Source of the DNA: an uncultured Bacteroidota bacterium | GTDB lineage: Bacteria > Bacteroidota > Bacteroidia > Chitinophagales > Chitinophagaceae | Reading direction: 5' to 3' | Length of the DNA: 32,523 nt | NCBI GenBank assembly: GCA_903829015.1 | Contig: CAIKOJ010000188.1 | Coordinates: forward strand, 1-32,523 | Shown here: positions 15,701 through 24,521 of the stretch, piece by piece | How positions within the stretch are numbered: the first letter of the stretch is position 1 | How the letters are laid out: each line of letters opens with the position of its first letter | Made by a program: the position numbers and the translations under genes | The notes under the pieces: model-generated | Told to the model about the DNA's origin: nothing | The model's database searches: none | What the model saw: only the letters and a program-made list of their open reading frames with translations

Positions 15701-16537
15701 ATGAAAGAGCTTTTCGACGAAATATCCATCAAGGCCAGCAAACTGACGACTAAGGCGTACAGCACTAGTTTTTCGTTGGGTATATATTGCCTTCATCGGT
15801 CATTGCGCGATCCAATTTATGCCATTTATGGATTTGTTCGATTTGCTGATGAAATTGTTGACTCTTTTCACGACTACAATAAAAGACAGTTGTTTGATGA
15901 ATTCAAAGCCGATACCTGGAAAGCCATAGAGCGGGGGGGCAGCCTCAATCCAATTCTCAATAGTTTCCAAAACGTAGTAAATAAGTATACAATAGACCGG
16001 GAACTGATCGTTTCCTTCCTGAACAGTATGGAGGCAGATCTCGAAGTTCAGGAACATTCCGAGGAGTCCTACAAGCATTATATACTCGGCTCGGCAGAGT
16101 CGGTTGGGCTTATGTGTCTGCATGTGTTTGCTAATAACGATAAGTCGTTGTACGACCGCCTCAAACCTTCTGCCATGAAGCTGGGCGCTGCTTTCCAGAA
16201 AGTTAACTTCTTGCGTGACCTGAGTGCCGATTATCAGGTACTTGGCAGGGTGTACTTCCCCAACGTAGATTTTGATTCGTTTAAAGCATCTGATAAGCTG
16301 GAAATAGAAGCCGACATTGATAAAGACTTTGCCGATGCCCGTGCTGGGATTATCATGCTTCCGCCGAGTGCTAGATTTGGGGTATATCTTGCTTACATCT
16401 ACTACCTCAACCTCTACCGTAAGATCAAACGGACACCAGTTGATGCGATCTTCCACAAACGAATCCGTATTTCAATTTTCCGGAAATTCACCCTCATGCT
16501 GTTTGCCTATATCAGGTATGTCTTTGGGGCGCTCTGA
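15701..16537 (+). CDS. crtB: Phytoene synthase (CrtB), squalene/phytoene synthase family
   Basis: 278 residues, the usual length for bacterial CrtB. The first aspartate-rich motif is DEIVD (D50-D54) in YGFVRFADEIVDSF, and the second is in FLRDLSADYQVLGRVYFP, with Asp residues spaced as in the family. It condenses two geranylgeranyl diphosphates to phytoene, the first committed step of carotenoid synthesis. A TTG at 15686 would add five residues, but ATG 15701 gives the normal N-terminus. The gene stands alone, with 170 bp before it and convergent with the DUF5686 gene, only 3 bp separating the two stop codons. Carotenoid partners occur later in the window (desaturase at 26.8 kb, hydroxylase at 29.4 kb). 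Squalene synthase activity is less likely but not excluded. Confidence 0.9.
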   Translation: MKELFDEISIKASKLTTKAYSTSFSLGIYCLHRSLRDPIYAIYGFVRFADEIVDSFHDYNKRQLFDEFKADTWKAIERGGSLNPILNSFQNVVNKYTIDRELIVSFLNSMEADLEVQEHSEESYKHYILGSAESVGLMCLHVFANNDKSLYDRLKPSAMKLGAAFQKVNFLRDLSADYQVLGRVYFPNVDFDSFKASDKLEIEADIDKDFADARAGIIMLPPSARFGVYLAYIYYLNLYRKIKRTPVDAIFHKRIRISIFRKFTLMLFAYIRYVFGAL

Positions 16538-16540
16538 GTA

Positions 16541-19057
16541 TTACAGGCTGAGGTTGAACGAAGGCTTTACGAGAAAGTAATACACATCGGGGGTGTTTCT
16601 GTCAGTTAGGCGCCATACAAAATCTATGCGGGCGATCTTGAAGATATTCTCAAAACCAAAGCCCACTTCATAGTATGGTTCCTTGGCTATTTTTACTCCA
16701 TTCGGTATTATGTAACTCGCCGTTTTATTTAATTCACTTAGGTTGCCAAAGTAAGCTTTAGCAAACACAAAACTTCTCCATTTCAGCTTGTTTACATAAG
16801 GTATACGGTCCAACCCCAGACCCTCGAAATGGTGTGCCAAATGAACGCTCACGTATTCATCCGATACATATTCCATGAACTTCATCAGGTTGAATGCGTA
16901 GTCGTCATTCAGAATCAACTGGTTGCCCGAGGGGTAATCCAGGAACGGGTGGGGGACTACTCCGAACGTCTTTCCGGCTTCTATAAAATACTGGAAGTAC
17001 CCCAGCTTCTTTGCTCTTATTTGTTGTTTCAGGGAGAGCCTAAGTTTTTGAAAGGTCTGTTCCGAACCCGTCAGTATGTTATCCGCATACTTGTATTGAA
17101 CCGACACTTCAGGGTACTTACTAAAGTTTTTCCTCCATCCGTCCTGGTCGTAAAACTCACCTCGCAGACCTTGGTTCTGGTAACTGTACTTCAGTGTAGC
17201 AGTTAGCCCGTCTGCTTCATAATGATCGGTACTGGCTACATAAGGACCGTTGCGGTATTGGTATTTGAAACCCGCTGTAGGTGAGTATATATTATTGAAG
17301 TGTCCGGCTAGTAAAACCAGCCCGGGCAACAGTGTTCTGTCTATGTAAATATTTCCCTCGGTCACATAATTCCTCGATGCGTCTGCCGCACCCACCTGTA
17401 TCAGCGACGAAAAAACATGGTCTAATGCCAGGGCATTAAAACTCTGTCCTAACTGCTCAATATCATATTTGTAGTTGGCTCCAATATACAATTTTGGGTA
17501 TTTCTTTCTGGTCAGATGCAATTCTCCGCTGGCGGCATATTTCCATTGCTCGTCCTTCATTCCGTAAGCGCCATATCCTCCCAACGAAAGGTAAGGCACT
17601 GTCTTATCCGAAGTTTTCAACCCGAATTTGTACCTGTCACCCTCCACTGGGTTATGGCTGTAAAATGTGAACAGGTTCCCTACATCAATGTACTTAATGT
17701 GGTAATACCCGGTGGCAATCGCCACTACCAGATTTTTCCTGAACAGGAACGCAGGATCTTTTTCCAGCCTGTTCGACATTTTAAAAACTTCCTCATCGGG
17801 CTTTGTCAATTCGGAATATCGCGCCCGCTCCCAGTATGCTGCACTTCGGTTAGTTGCACTATCCGATTCAACCTCCTTTGTGTGCTGTTTCAGCAGCGCA
17901 TTCGGAGTCGGTGCACCTATCTTGTAATTCTTAAACGTCGAGTTCTTCCGTCCAAAGAACCCCGTTAGGTCCGATGAATTTTCTATCACAGTAAAGTCGC
18001 CCAACACATTCGATGAACTCACCACCCAGTCCTTACCGTTTAATAGTTCATATTCCTGATGTATAAAAAAGCTCCTCACAAAATTGATGTTTGCCAGTAT
18101 GTCAAACCGCACATTGATCTCTTTCAGCCCTCCGGTTGTTGAATCAATGAGCATGTCTCCTGTAAATGCCAGATCATGTTTTTGTTTCGGCTTGAAAATT
18201 ATTTTGTACACCTTGCCGTGAGCACTCTCAATGCTGTCAGACAAGTGAAATTTGTAATTGTTCGTATAGTTCTCGTTCAGCGGACCAGGGAAATTTTTGT
18301 CCAGTATCACCACATAGTCGTTGTAAAAATCGGGTGCCTGGTATAGGTCCTGCACAAACGCCATCAGTTTCGGACCAGCAAGACCTGTAGTATTGGTAGC
18401 CAGCAACTCGTCTGTGCTTCCCGCCGGGTCTACCCGGTTATAATGCCTGATGAACTTCTCAACGATCAGCACCGGCAGAAAGGTCACACCCTCCTTTGTG
18501 GTGTCTACATTCGCCCAGATATAGTCGAATGGCTTTAGTAGCAGATTCTTCTTGATATTCTCGGTAAAGTGGTTCAGATCAAATCTGATCTTTGAATACT
18601 CCTCGCATTTATAAGCCTTTGCGTTTTTTATGTCGTTAGTTTTCTTATTGGCAATGGCATGCCGGAGTATCGCCCATGCCGGGTTCTCACCGGGTCGTAT
18701 CACAAACTCTCCCAGCTCAAACATATCAGGTGCCAATGTTACAAGTATTTCATCTTTGATTGACGCTAGTGATACTTTGTACGTATTATATCCGAGATAG
18801 GACACAAATAGAGAATCACTCTTTACCGCCCTTTTATCATAAGTGAGTGTGAAGGTGCCATCGTTATCTGAGGTAGTACCAACGCTAGTGCCCTTTATAA
18901 ATACATGTGTATATGGCAATGTTTCTCCACTGCCTCTCTCTACCACTTTTCCCTTAACAGTTACACTTTGTGCCGCCGATACAAACGATACTATTATCGC
19001 TCCTATCAACAGCCATATGCTCAGCTTTATAGGGCTTCCTATTTTCAAACCATTCAT
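16541..19057 (-). CDS. DUF5686 outer-membrane protein with CarboxypepD_reg-like domain
   Basis: 838 residues, common in Bacteroidota and of unknown function. A signal peptide (about 1-30, ending VSAAQS) precedes a carboxypeptidase regulatory-like domain (about 32-105: VKGKVVERGSGETLPYTHVF), as seen at the N-terminus of TonB-dependent receptors. The remainder is the DUF5686 region, rich in alternating aromatic beta strands and ending in a hydrophobic strand (FNLSL), consistent with an outer-membrane barrel. No TonB plug domain is visible. An in-frame TTG at 19060 lies directly before ATG 19057, and the ATG is preferred. A -7 element TATCTTTG lies 11 bp upstream on the same strand. Divergent from the sulfotransferase and convergent with crtB. 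Confidence 0.88.
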   Translation of the reverse strand: MNGLKIGSPIKLSIWLLIGAIIVSFVSAAQSVTVKGKVVERGSGETLPYTHVFIKGTSVGTTSDNDGTFTLTYDKRAVKSDSLFVSYLGYNTYKVSLASIKDEILVTLAPDMFELGEFVIRPGENPAWAILRHAIANKKTNDIKNAKAYKCEEYSKIRFDLNHFTENIKKNLLLKPFDYIWANVDTTKEGVTFLPVLIVEKFIRHYNRVDPAGSTDELLATNTTGLAGPKLMAFVQDLYQAPDFYNDYVVILDKNFPGPLNENYTNNYKFHLSDSIESAHGKVYKIIFKPKQKHDLAFTGDMLIDSTTGGLKEINVRFDILANINFVRSFFIHQEYELLNGKDWVVSSSNVLGDFTVIENSSDLTGFFGRKNSTFKNYKIGAPTPNALLKQHTKEVESDSATNRSAAYWERARYSELTKPDEEVFKMSNRLEKDPAFLFRKNLVVAIATGYYHIKYIDVGNLFTFYSHNPVEGDRYKFGLKTSDKTVPYLSLGGYGAYGMKDEQWKYAASGELHLTRKKYPKLYIGANYKYDIEQLGQSFNALALDHVFSSLIQVGAADASRNYVTEGNIYIDRTLLPGLVLLAGHFNNIYSPTAGFKYQYRNGPYVASTDHYEADGLTATLKYSYQNQGLRGEFYDQDGWRKNFSKYPEVSVQYKYADNILTGSEQTFQKLRLSLKQQIRAKKLGYFQYFIEAGKTFGVVPHPFLDYPSGNQLILNDDYAFNLMKFMEYVSDEYVSVHLAHHFEGLGLDRIPYVNKLKWRSFVFAKAYFGNLSELNKTASYIIPNGVKIAKEPYYEVGFGFENIFKIARIDFVWRLTDRNTPDVYYFLVKPSFNLSL

Positions 19058-19067
19058 CAAGATGCAC

Positions 19068-19075
19068 CAAAGATA
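19068..19075 (-). promoter_or_regulatory. -7 promoter element for the DUF5686 gene
   Basis: Reads TATCTTTG on the minus strand, an exact TAnnTTTG match ending 11 bp before the ATG at 19057. No convincing -33 TTTG was found. Confidence 0.5.
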
Positions 19076-19120
19076 TAGATACTAGCACTTTGTGCGAACG
19101 ATGCCCTGATAATTATTAGC

Positions 19121-19128
19121 TATATTTG
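19121..19128 (+). promoter_or_regulatory. -7 promoter element for the sulfotransferase gene
   Basis: TATATTTG is an exact TAnnTTTG match. It covers the TTG at 19126 that could otherwise serve as start of the sulfotransferase frame, and therefore favours ATG 19153 as the true start. Confidence 0.52.
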
Positions 19129-19152
19129 TTGCATCTTAAGTGTCTGTGTGTA

Positions 19153-20280
19153 ATGAATATTCAGTACAGAAGAAAAGACTATATAAATTTATTTTCCAAT
19201 ACGGTCTTTGGGATCAACTTTACCAATTGGATGCGGTTGCTCGCCCGCAACAAGTTCAGTATCCCTCCTGCATTTTGGCTCAAGGCAATTTTCATTACCG
19301 TCAATTCACTTTTTTTCGCTCCTGTTTATTTTTTAGAGCGATTACTATACCGTAACCGCATCAACAAAACAAAAGTAGTGAGGCCGATATTTATCCTTGG
19401 TCACCATCGCAGTGGTACTACCTATTTACACAATTTACTTTCACGCGATCCCAATCTGGCGTTTTGTTCTACCTATCAAGCGTTGGTCCCCAATCAGTTC
19501 TTGCTTGGTGGCGGTGTCTTCCGCCGTATACTAGGCAAATTTATGCCGGCCACCCGTCCGCAAGACAATGTAAAGTCTGGCGCCGAGATGCCCATCGAAG
19601 AGGAGTTTGCTATGGGCAATATGTGTGGAGTGTCGTTTACCCACAGTTATTATTTCCCTCAAAGCATCAGGCAGGTGTTTGATGATGTGGTCACTTTCGA
19701 AACTGCCACTCCTGCGCTGATGGACGAATGGAAAACTAATTTCGACTATCTGCTGAAAAAGCTGTCTTTTAAAAATAAAGGCAAACGGCTTGTTCTAAAG
19801 AGCCCTTCCAATACCGGCAGAATGAAGGAATTACTTACGTTATACCCCGATGCTGTGTTTATTCACATCCACCGAGATCCGAACGTGGTGTACCTATCTA
19901 ATGTGAATCTTTACGAAAAGATTCTTCCCATCCTGAGTTTTCAGAAAGCTGATAACAAAGAGATCGATGACTTTATCTTTTACTCCTATCGTAAAATTCA
20001 TGAAAAATTTCTGGCAGATAAGAAGTCAACACCAACGTCAAAATTGGTAGAGATTTCATTCAATGATCTGGTAGCTGATCCAATAGGGCTGTTGGAGCGA
20101 ATTTATCGTCATTTAAGCATAGAAGGTTTCAATCAGGCAGCGCCGCATTTCAGGGAAGAGATCAAAGACGCTGTTGGCTATAAAACCAATTCATATAAAT
20201 CGCCTGATCCCGCCACAAAAAAACGGATTGCCGAAGAGTGGGGCTTTATGTTTGATGCTTATGGCTACCCTAAAGACTAA
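19153..20280 (+). CDS. PAPS-dependent sulfotransferase, membrane-associated
   Basis: 375 residues of the Sulfotransfer_3 type. The 5'-phosphosulfate loop is PIFILGHHRSGTTYLHNLL (loop GHHRSGTT, 83-90). The 3'-phosphate motif is in VFIHIHRDPNVVYLSNVNL, with RDP followed by the conserved Ser. A hydrophobic segment (about 41-62) precedes the catalytic domain, so the enzyme probably sits at the inner membrane facing a lipophilic acceptor. ATG 19153 is chosen because the longer TTG start at 19126 would lie in the -7 element. The stop overlaps that of the acyl ligase on the other strand by 4 bp. With the upstream APS kinase it suggests synthesis of a sulfated lipid, carotenoid or the product of the adjacent operon. 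Acceptor unknown. Confidence 0.9.
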   Translation: MNIQYRRKDYINLFSNTVFGINFTNWMRLLARNKFSIPPAFWLKAIFITVNSLFFAPVYFLERLLYRNRINKTKVVRPIFILGHHRSGTTYLHNLLSRDPNLAFCSTYQALVPNQFLLGGGVFRRILGKFMPATRPQDNVKSGAEMPIEEEFAMGNMCGVSFTHSYYFPQSIRQVFDDVVTFETATPALMDEWKTNFDYLLKKLSFKNKGKRLVLKSPSNTGRMKELLTLYPDAVFIHIHRDPNVVYLSNVNLYEKILPILSFQKADNKEIDDFIFYSYRKIHEKFLADKKSTPTSKLVEISFNDLVADPIGLLERIYRHLSIEGFNQAAPHFREEIKDAVGYKTNSYKSPDPATKKRIAEEWGFMFDAYGYPKD

Positions 20281-21719
20281 TCCTCACTTCTCTTCACCTT
20301 TCCGCTCCCGGTCATCACTATTTCCTGCACCCTGTAAATGAATTGAGGCACTTTGAAATTTGCCAGATATTGCTTGCAATAGGATATCAGTGCTTCGTCA
20401 TCAACCTCTACGCCATTTTCGGTTATAATATCCAGAGCCACAACTTCTCCCATCAGTTTATGTGTCTTGCTATATGCCCTCGATTGTACGACCCCTGGGA
20501 AATTATTCACAACATCTTCCACTTCATTCGGAAATACTTTGTTACCTGATACATTGATCATATTCTTTTCCCGCCCCTGCAATACTATCAGGCCATCTGG
20601 TTGTTTAAAGGCAAGGTCGCCGGTCAGGAACCATCCATTGCACAATACTTCTTCCCTGAGTCTGGCAGGCGACAGATACGCATCAAACATTCCCGGGCCC
20701 TTAATGCCCAACTTACCGGGCTCGCCCGATGGCAGTTCTTCAAAAGTATCACTAAGTATCCCCACCTGATAGGCTGGTAATGCGTAGCCCAATGCCTCGG
20801 GGTGTTCATCAGATTTGGTCAGGTTGATGATCGGCAACCCAATCTCAATAATACCGTATGCCTGGCTCACCGGCAGATTATACTTGGCTTTAAAATCCCT
20901 GCACACTTCCTCACTAATACTGGTTGTCGTAGAAATAACCTTTTTAAGGGATGGTATCTGCACTTGTTCTTTATAAGCCGCCAGCAGTTTTATGTGCATC
21001 GGCGCGGCATACAAAAATGTACCATTGTATGTTGTGATACTGCGCAATATATCATCGGCAAGGAACACATCATTTACTATGATCCCAACCCCATATTTTA
21101 CATACAGTACAATCGATACTACAAAATGGTATGCCATCGGCAAAACCCAAATAACTCTGTCGTTTTCATTCAGGCACAATCCTTCGTTAGCTGCCTCAAC
21201 CCGCTCCACCACCGATCTGTGTGAGATCACCACTCCCTTCGATTTTCCCGTAGTGCCTGAGGTAAACCTTATAAATGCAGGGTTATCAACAATATCAACT
21301 GTCTTTTGTGTCAGCGCCCGCTCTGTTCTTCCTCCATTAATTGTTATTGGTAAGACATCGTATTCCTGCAACGGTGCGTAGGGCAAATGGGCAATACTTT
21401 TATCCGAAACGACAAAGTGCATCGCCCCCTCATCAATTGCGTTGATGATTTCCTTATCCTTAAGTTGCGGTGAAACCGGCATTACAACTGCGCCGCACCC
21501 TACAACTGCAAACAGCGAAATGATAAAATATCTGTTGTTCCCAAAAATGATGGCAACGCCCGTTCCCGGTGTTACTCCTAGGTCTACAAGTTGTGTTCTA
21601 AGGATATCCGCCTGTGCATAAAGCTCACCAAACGTTATCGTTCCGTATACGTCACTAACAGCAAGCTGTTCCGGCCATTTTTCCGCCGAGGTCTTTAATA
21701 TGTCGAACACATTATACAT
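20277..21719 (-). CDS. AMP-dependent acyl/aryl ligase (adenylate-forming)
   Basis: 480-residue ANL-superfamily enzyme that activates a carboxylic acid as acyl-AMP and transfers it to a thiol, here probably the phosphopantetheine arm of the ACP encoded upstream. Motifs: FTSGTTGKSKG (152-162), YGIIEIG (A5), GWFLTGDLA (A7), GREKNMINVSGNKVFPNEVE (A8) and the catalytic Lys474 in TGSGKVKRSED. The protein ends six residues after that lysine, shorter than most relatives. The resemblance is to 4-coumarate:CoA ligase and free-standing adenylation enzymes. The substrate cannot be told. It is the last gene of a six-gene minus-strand operon, and its start overlaps the previous stop by 8 bp (21712-21719). 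Its stop overlaps the convergent sulfotransferase. Confidence 0.92.
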   Translation of the reverse strand: MYNVFDILKTSAEKWPEQLAVSDVYGTITFGELYAQADILRTQLVDLGVTPGTGVAIIFGNNRYFIISLFAVVGCGAVVMPVSPQLKDKEIINAIDEGAMHFVVSDKSIAHLPYAPLQEYDVLPITINGGRTERALTQKTVDIVDNPAFIRFTSGTTGKSKGVVISHRSVVERVEAANEGLCLNENDRVIWVLPMAYHFVVSIVLYVKYGVGIIVNDVFLADDILRSITTYNGTFLYAAPMHIKLLAAYKEQVQIPSLKKVISTTTSISEEVCRDFKAKYNLPVSQAYGIIEIGLPIINLTKSDEHPEALGYALPAYQVGILSDTFEELPSGEPGKLGIKGPGMFDAYLSPARLREEVLCNGWFLTGDLAFKQPDGLIVLQGREKNMINVSGNKVFPNEVEDVVNNFPGVVQSRAYSKTHKLMGEVVALDIITENGVEVDDEALISYCKQYLANFKVPQFIYRVQEIVMTGSGKVKRSED

Positions 21720-22965
21720 GATGCACTGCTAAATCCTGTTGTAGTTGACGAATGATCTCCGGCATTGCATCCGGCGCAGGACAGGTAGCCATTTTGCCAG
21801 CGGCATAGCCGGTTTGCAGGCAGGTGCCTATTACTCTGGCGCTGGCTATCGCTTTGTCATCCGCACTAATGTTCTTACCAGCAAAAAACAGATTATCAAT
21901 CACACCCGAAGTCAGGCACTCAGCCGGAATTTGATAGCAACTGTCTTCACCAAAGTACTCCAGCGATAATCCACCATCATTAAACCATTCCTCAATAGGC
22001 CAGGTACCCAAGGCTACATAATTGTCAAACTTCCTACATTCAAGTACATCGCTGCCCGTTAGTATATACTTGCCTTTAGATCGCTGTTGGGTTCGTATGC
22101 CGGGCATCGGGAATATGTTTTCTATAACGGCATTCCTGAAAATACTCGTATTGTTTTTTATTGTTTCAAAAAGTACCTGCACATAGTTCTTCGACTTTTC
22201 AGTGAGCATTTGTTGCAAAGCTGCATCATCGCTTATTATATCCGGAAGTGTGAATTTTATATCAACCGCTCCATTTTCCAGCGACCCCGGCACAACACTG
22301 ATAGACCGGTAACTTTCAGGGAAATTCTTCTCAGCTATAAGTTTGCTGATCAGCCGCTTCAGCGACATGTTCACAGTAAACTCATTGTCGCCTTCTATTC
22401 CCGTCACCCTAAATACCTGCGATGCAGCCTGGTAATTGCCTGTAGAGATCACATCAATTTTTGCCAGCCGCGAAAGTATTGCATTACCAGAGCAGTCAAC
22501 AAAAGCCAACCCTGTTATTTTCGTCTTTGTATCGTTTGTCGTTGTTATTATATGTTCAATCTTGCTCCCATTTCTACCCACTTCCAGCACCTCAGTATTC
22601 TTCAGCACAACAACTCCTGCCCGTACCAGTTTCTCTTCCAGAAAGCTGTGGAACTGGCTCCATTGGTAGTGCAGTACGTACAGTCCGTTGTGGTGCATAA
22701 TGGGCTCGCCGCATATGCCGACACTTGCAAGCTCGTTTATTAAATTGTATCCAAATGAGTGACCAGCAAATACCGCCGGACCAGGTACCGATCTATAGTA
22801 AGCTCCACAAATGGTTCCCACATTAGACTGGGTTGCATTACCGCCCAGCATTTGCTGCCGTTCCGCCATTATTACAGATTTGCCTTCGCCTGCCGCCGCA
22901 AGGGCCGCTGCAAAGCCAGCCATTCCGCCGCCAACAATAACTATATCTGCCTTCAGATCGTTCAT
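21712..22965 (-). CDS. FAD-dependent oxidoreductase (FAD_oxidored type)
   Basis: 417 residues. N-terminal dinucleotide fold DIVIVGGGMAGFAAALAAA (GGGMAG 12-17), acidic ribose-binding end AER, then MLGGNATQSNVGTICGAYY typical of the FAD_oxidored family (glucose-inhibited-division-A/fumarate-reductase-like fold). The C-terminal FAD motif is LFFAGKNISADDKAIASARVIGTCLQTGYAAGKMA. It probably dehydrogenates or hydroxylates an acyl or aromatic intermediate of the neighbouring carrier-protein pathway (inference). It is translationally coupled on both sides: its start shares one base with the stop of the condensation-like gene (TAATG) and its stop overlaps the ligase start. It is not of the acyl-CoA-dehydrogenase fold that oxidises prolyl-carrier proteins. 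Confidence 0.9.
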   Translation of the reverse strand: MNDLKADIVIVGGGMAGFAAALAAAGEGKSVIMAERQQMLGGNATQSNVGTICGAYYRSVPGPAVFAGHSFGYNLINELASVGICGEPIMHHNGLYVLHYQWSQFHSFLEEKLVRAGVVVLKNTEVLEVGRNGSKIEHIITTTNDTKTKITGLAFVDCSGNAILSRLAKIDVISTGNYQAASQVFRVTGIEGDNEFTVNMSLKRLISKLIAEKNFPESYRSISVVPGSLENGAVDIKFTLPDIISDDAALQQMLTEKSKNYVQVLFETIKNNTSIFRNAVIENIFPMPGIRTQQRSKGKYILTGSDVLECRKFDNYVALGTWPIEEWFNDGGLSLEYFGEDSCYQIPAECLTSGVIDNLFFAGKNISADDKAIASARVIGTCLQTGYAAGKMATCPAPDAMPEIIRQLQQDLAVHHV

Positions 22966-24254
22966 TAATTTTGTTTACCGGCCAGAAGCCTCTGCCTGAG
23001 TCCATTTTTAAATAATTCCATTTCACCGGCATTCAATACTTCGTGGTAGGAGAGTATCATTACCCGCAGCAGACCTTTAAACCGCATAAATGCAAAAGTA
23101 ATGCCCGGTGGATATATGTTGGGAGGGAAACTCCATGCATTTTCAACCTCAATCCCCTGTATTTGTTCCAGTTCAGCAGGGTGGTCATCAGCCAGTGTGA
23201 ACAGGAAGCTGGATATTGATTTTCCCTGTGGTTTCTTGATCCTGCTGTAATACAGCACCAGCGGTACCCTTTTTACTATTTTCAGTAGTGCCTCGTAGTA
23301 GTCCGGCATCTTCTTCCTCATTTGCCGTATCATCTGATCGTTGATATCTGCCACGCACGCACTCGTCGATGCAATTTTTTCCCCGGCCAGCCTGTAAAAC
23401 AAAAATGTCAGGTGGTTGCCCAACAATGGTCCTTTTGCGCCTTTTTTGCGTCTGTTGCTGGGTACCGGTACCCAGAAATTACTTACATCCATCTGTTTTT
23501 GCAGCATCAGTTGTTTCATTTCCTGGGCGCAACAGGTCAGCAGATACGCACTTGGTCCGAACTTAGATCCGCTGCTGAGCACATTCAGGTCAATTGTCTT
23601 CGTTTCGGCTTCATTAAAAGATAAACAAGCTATTTGCTGTTTCACATAGTTGGTGCCCGTGCTGCTATAGTCACCTGTTAGCGGCTTTCTGGCAGATCTT
23701 TTTACGAAACGGGTCACTTTATAACCTTTGATCATTCCCCCAATGGTCCACTTGTCCCTTTTTTCGTCCGTTTTCAAAGAGCCTATTGGTGATCCAGTTA
23801 CTACCTTGCCCAGCAATAATGCCGCTCCCTGGCTGTCCAGTATCAGGTGATTCCAAGAGAAGATAAGCACACTCTTATGCTCACTCCTGTGAACTATATC
23901 AAATGTAAATAACTGAGCTCCTTCGTGCGATAGATTGCGTTCCAGTATCCCATCTGGAATAAACGCATCGCTGTTCCATTCTTCTACCAGTATCCGTTTT
24001 CCGGCTCCCGGTTTCCAATAAGGCAGCCCAAAGATCATACTCCTGCCCAGCTTAAATGATGATAACTCCTGTAGTGCAGTCTGACTATTTATATGATCCT
24101 CGATTTGCTTTGCATCCAGCCGGCCAGCCGCTTCAAGCACATATCTGCAGGTGTTGCCGGTTATCCCTGCATGTTTATTGTGGAGTTCAAGCGCCAGAAT
24201 AAAACAATCGGCACCGGTCAAATATATTTTCTGTTGTTCAGTCGCCGCCCCCAT
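22965..24254 (-). CDS. Condensation-domain-like acyltransferase
   Basis: 429 residues, weakly similar to the CoA-dependent acyltransferase / NRPS condensation / wax-ester synthase fold. The key motif is WNHLILDSQG, giving H-x3-D (H136, D140); the usual first His of HHxxxDG is Asn here. A second basic and aromatic core (FWVPVPSNRRKKGAKGPLLGNHLTFLFYRL) matches the latch region where these enzymes have a conserved N-x-x-x-x-L pattern. A free-standing enzyme of this type would transfer the acyl group from the ACP to an alcohol or amine acceptor. ATG 24254 is chosen; a TTG at 24260 that overlaps the ACP stop would add two residues. It lies between the ACP and the FAD oxidoreductase genes in one operon. 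Substrate unknown. Confidence 0.82.
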   Translation of the reverse strand: MGAATEQQKIYLTGADCFILALELHNKHAGITGNTCRYVLEAAGRLDAKQIEDHINSQTALQELSSFKLGRSMIFGLPYWKPGAGKRILVEEWNSDAFIPDGILERNLSHEGAQLFTFDIVHRSEHKSVLIFSWNHLILDSQGAALLLGKVVTGSPIGSLKTDEKRDKWTIGGMIKGYKVTRFVKRSARKPLTGDYSSTGTNYVKQQIACLSFNEAETKTIDLNVLSSGSKFGPSAYLLTCCAQEMKQLMLQKQMDVSNFWVPVPSNRRKKGAKGPLLGNHLTFLFYRLAGEKIASTSACVADINDQMIRQMRKKMPDYYEALLKIVKRVPLVLYYSRIKKPQGKSISSFLFTLADDHPAELEQIQGIEVENAWSFPPNIYPPGITFAFMRFKGLLRVMILSYHEVLNAGEMELFKNGLRQRLLAGKQN

Positions 24255-24256
24255 CT

Positions 24257-24511
24257 TCAATCAATATACTTCATTGCGCATTTTGCAAGTGTATGTATGC
24301 TGTACAGGTTTTCAGGCACAAGGTCTTTGTCGTCAATAGCGGCACCAAACCGTCTTTCAATAAACAATATGAGGTCAATTATAGCCACAGAGTCAAAACC
24401 AAGATCACGCAGTGGCTGTTCAGGTTCTACCGCAACAGATTGATCAACTATGTTTTCGGATATATGCTTTTTCAGTTCGGCGCAAACTACTGCCTCTGTT
24501 ATTTTACTCAT
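24257..24511 (-). CDS. Acyl/peptidyl carrier protein
   Basis: 84-residue carrier protein with the phosphopantetheine site GFDSVAI (Ser41) after PEQPLRDL, then the acidic helix IIDLILFIERRFGAAID. The size and four-helix pattern are typical of ACP. It lies 10 bp after the ABC permease stop and 2 bp before the ATG of the condensation-like gene. Its place among a ligase, an oxidoreductase and an acyltransferase indicates a dedicated carrier rather than the fatty-acid ACP. No phosphopantetheinyl transferase is in the window, so a housekeeping one must act on it. Confidence 0.94.
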   Translation of the reverse strand: MSKITEAVVCAELKKHISENIVDQSVAVEPEQPLRDLGFDSVAIIDLILFIERRFGAAIDDKDLVPENLYSIHTLAKCAMKYID

Positions 24512-24521
24512 TCGTTAATGC

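Noticed and set aside
15800..16456. Long open frame (218 codons) on the minus strand across crtB
   Set aside because: It lies wholly inside crtB, whose both Asp-rich motifs are intact, and the antisense translation shows no domain or sensible start.
19126..19152. Upstream TTG start for the sulfotransferase
   Set aside because: The TTG lies inside a consensus -7 element and the added residues have no conserved character; ATG 19153 fits better.
22087..22743. 218-codon plus-strand frame opposite the FAD oxidoreductase
   Set aside because: No recognisable features, and the minus-strand frame has both FAD signatures and operon coupling.
20277..24511. Prolyl-carrier-protein (pyrrole) pathway for the ligase/ACP/oxidoreductase set
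   Set aside because: The oxidoreductase has a GGGxxG FAD_oxidored fold, not the acyl-CoA-dehydrogenase fold of prolyl-PCP oxidases.
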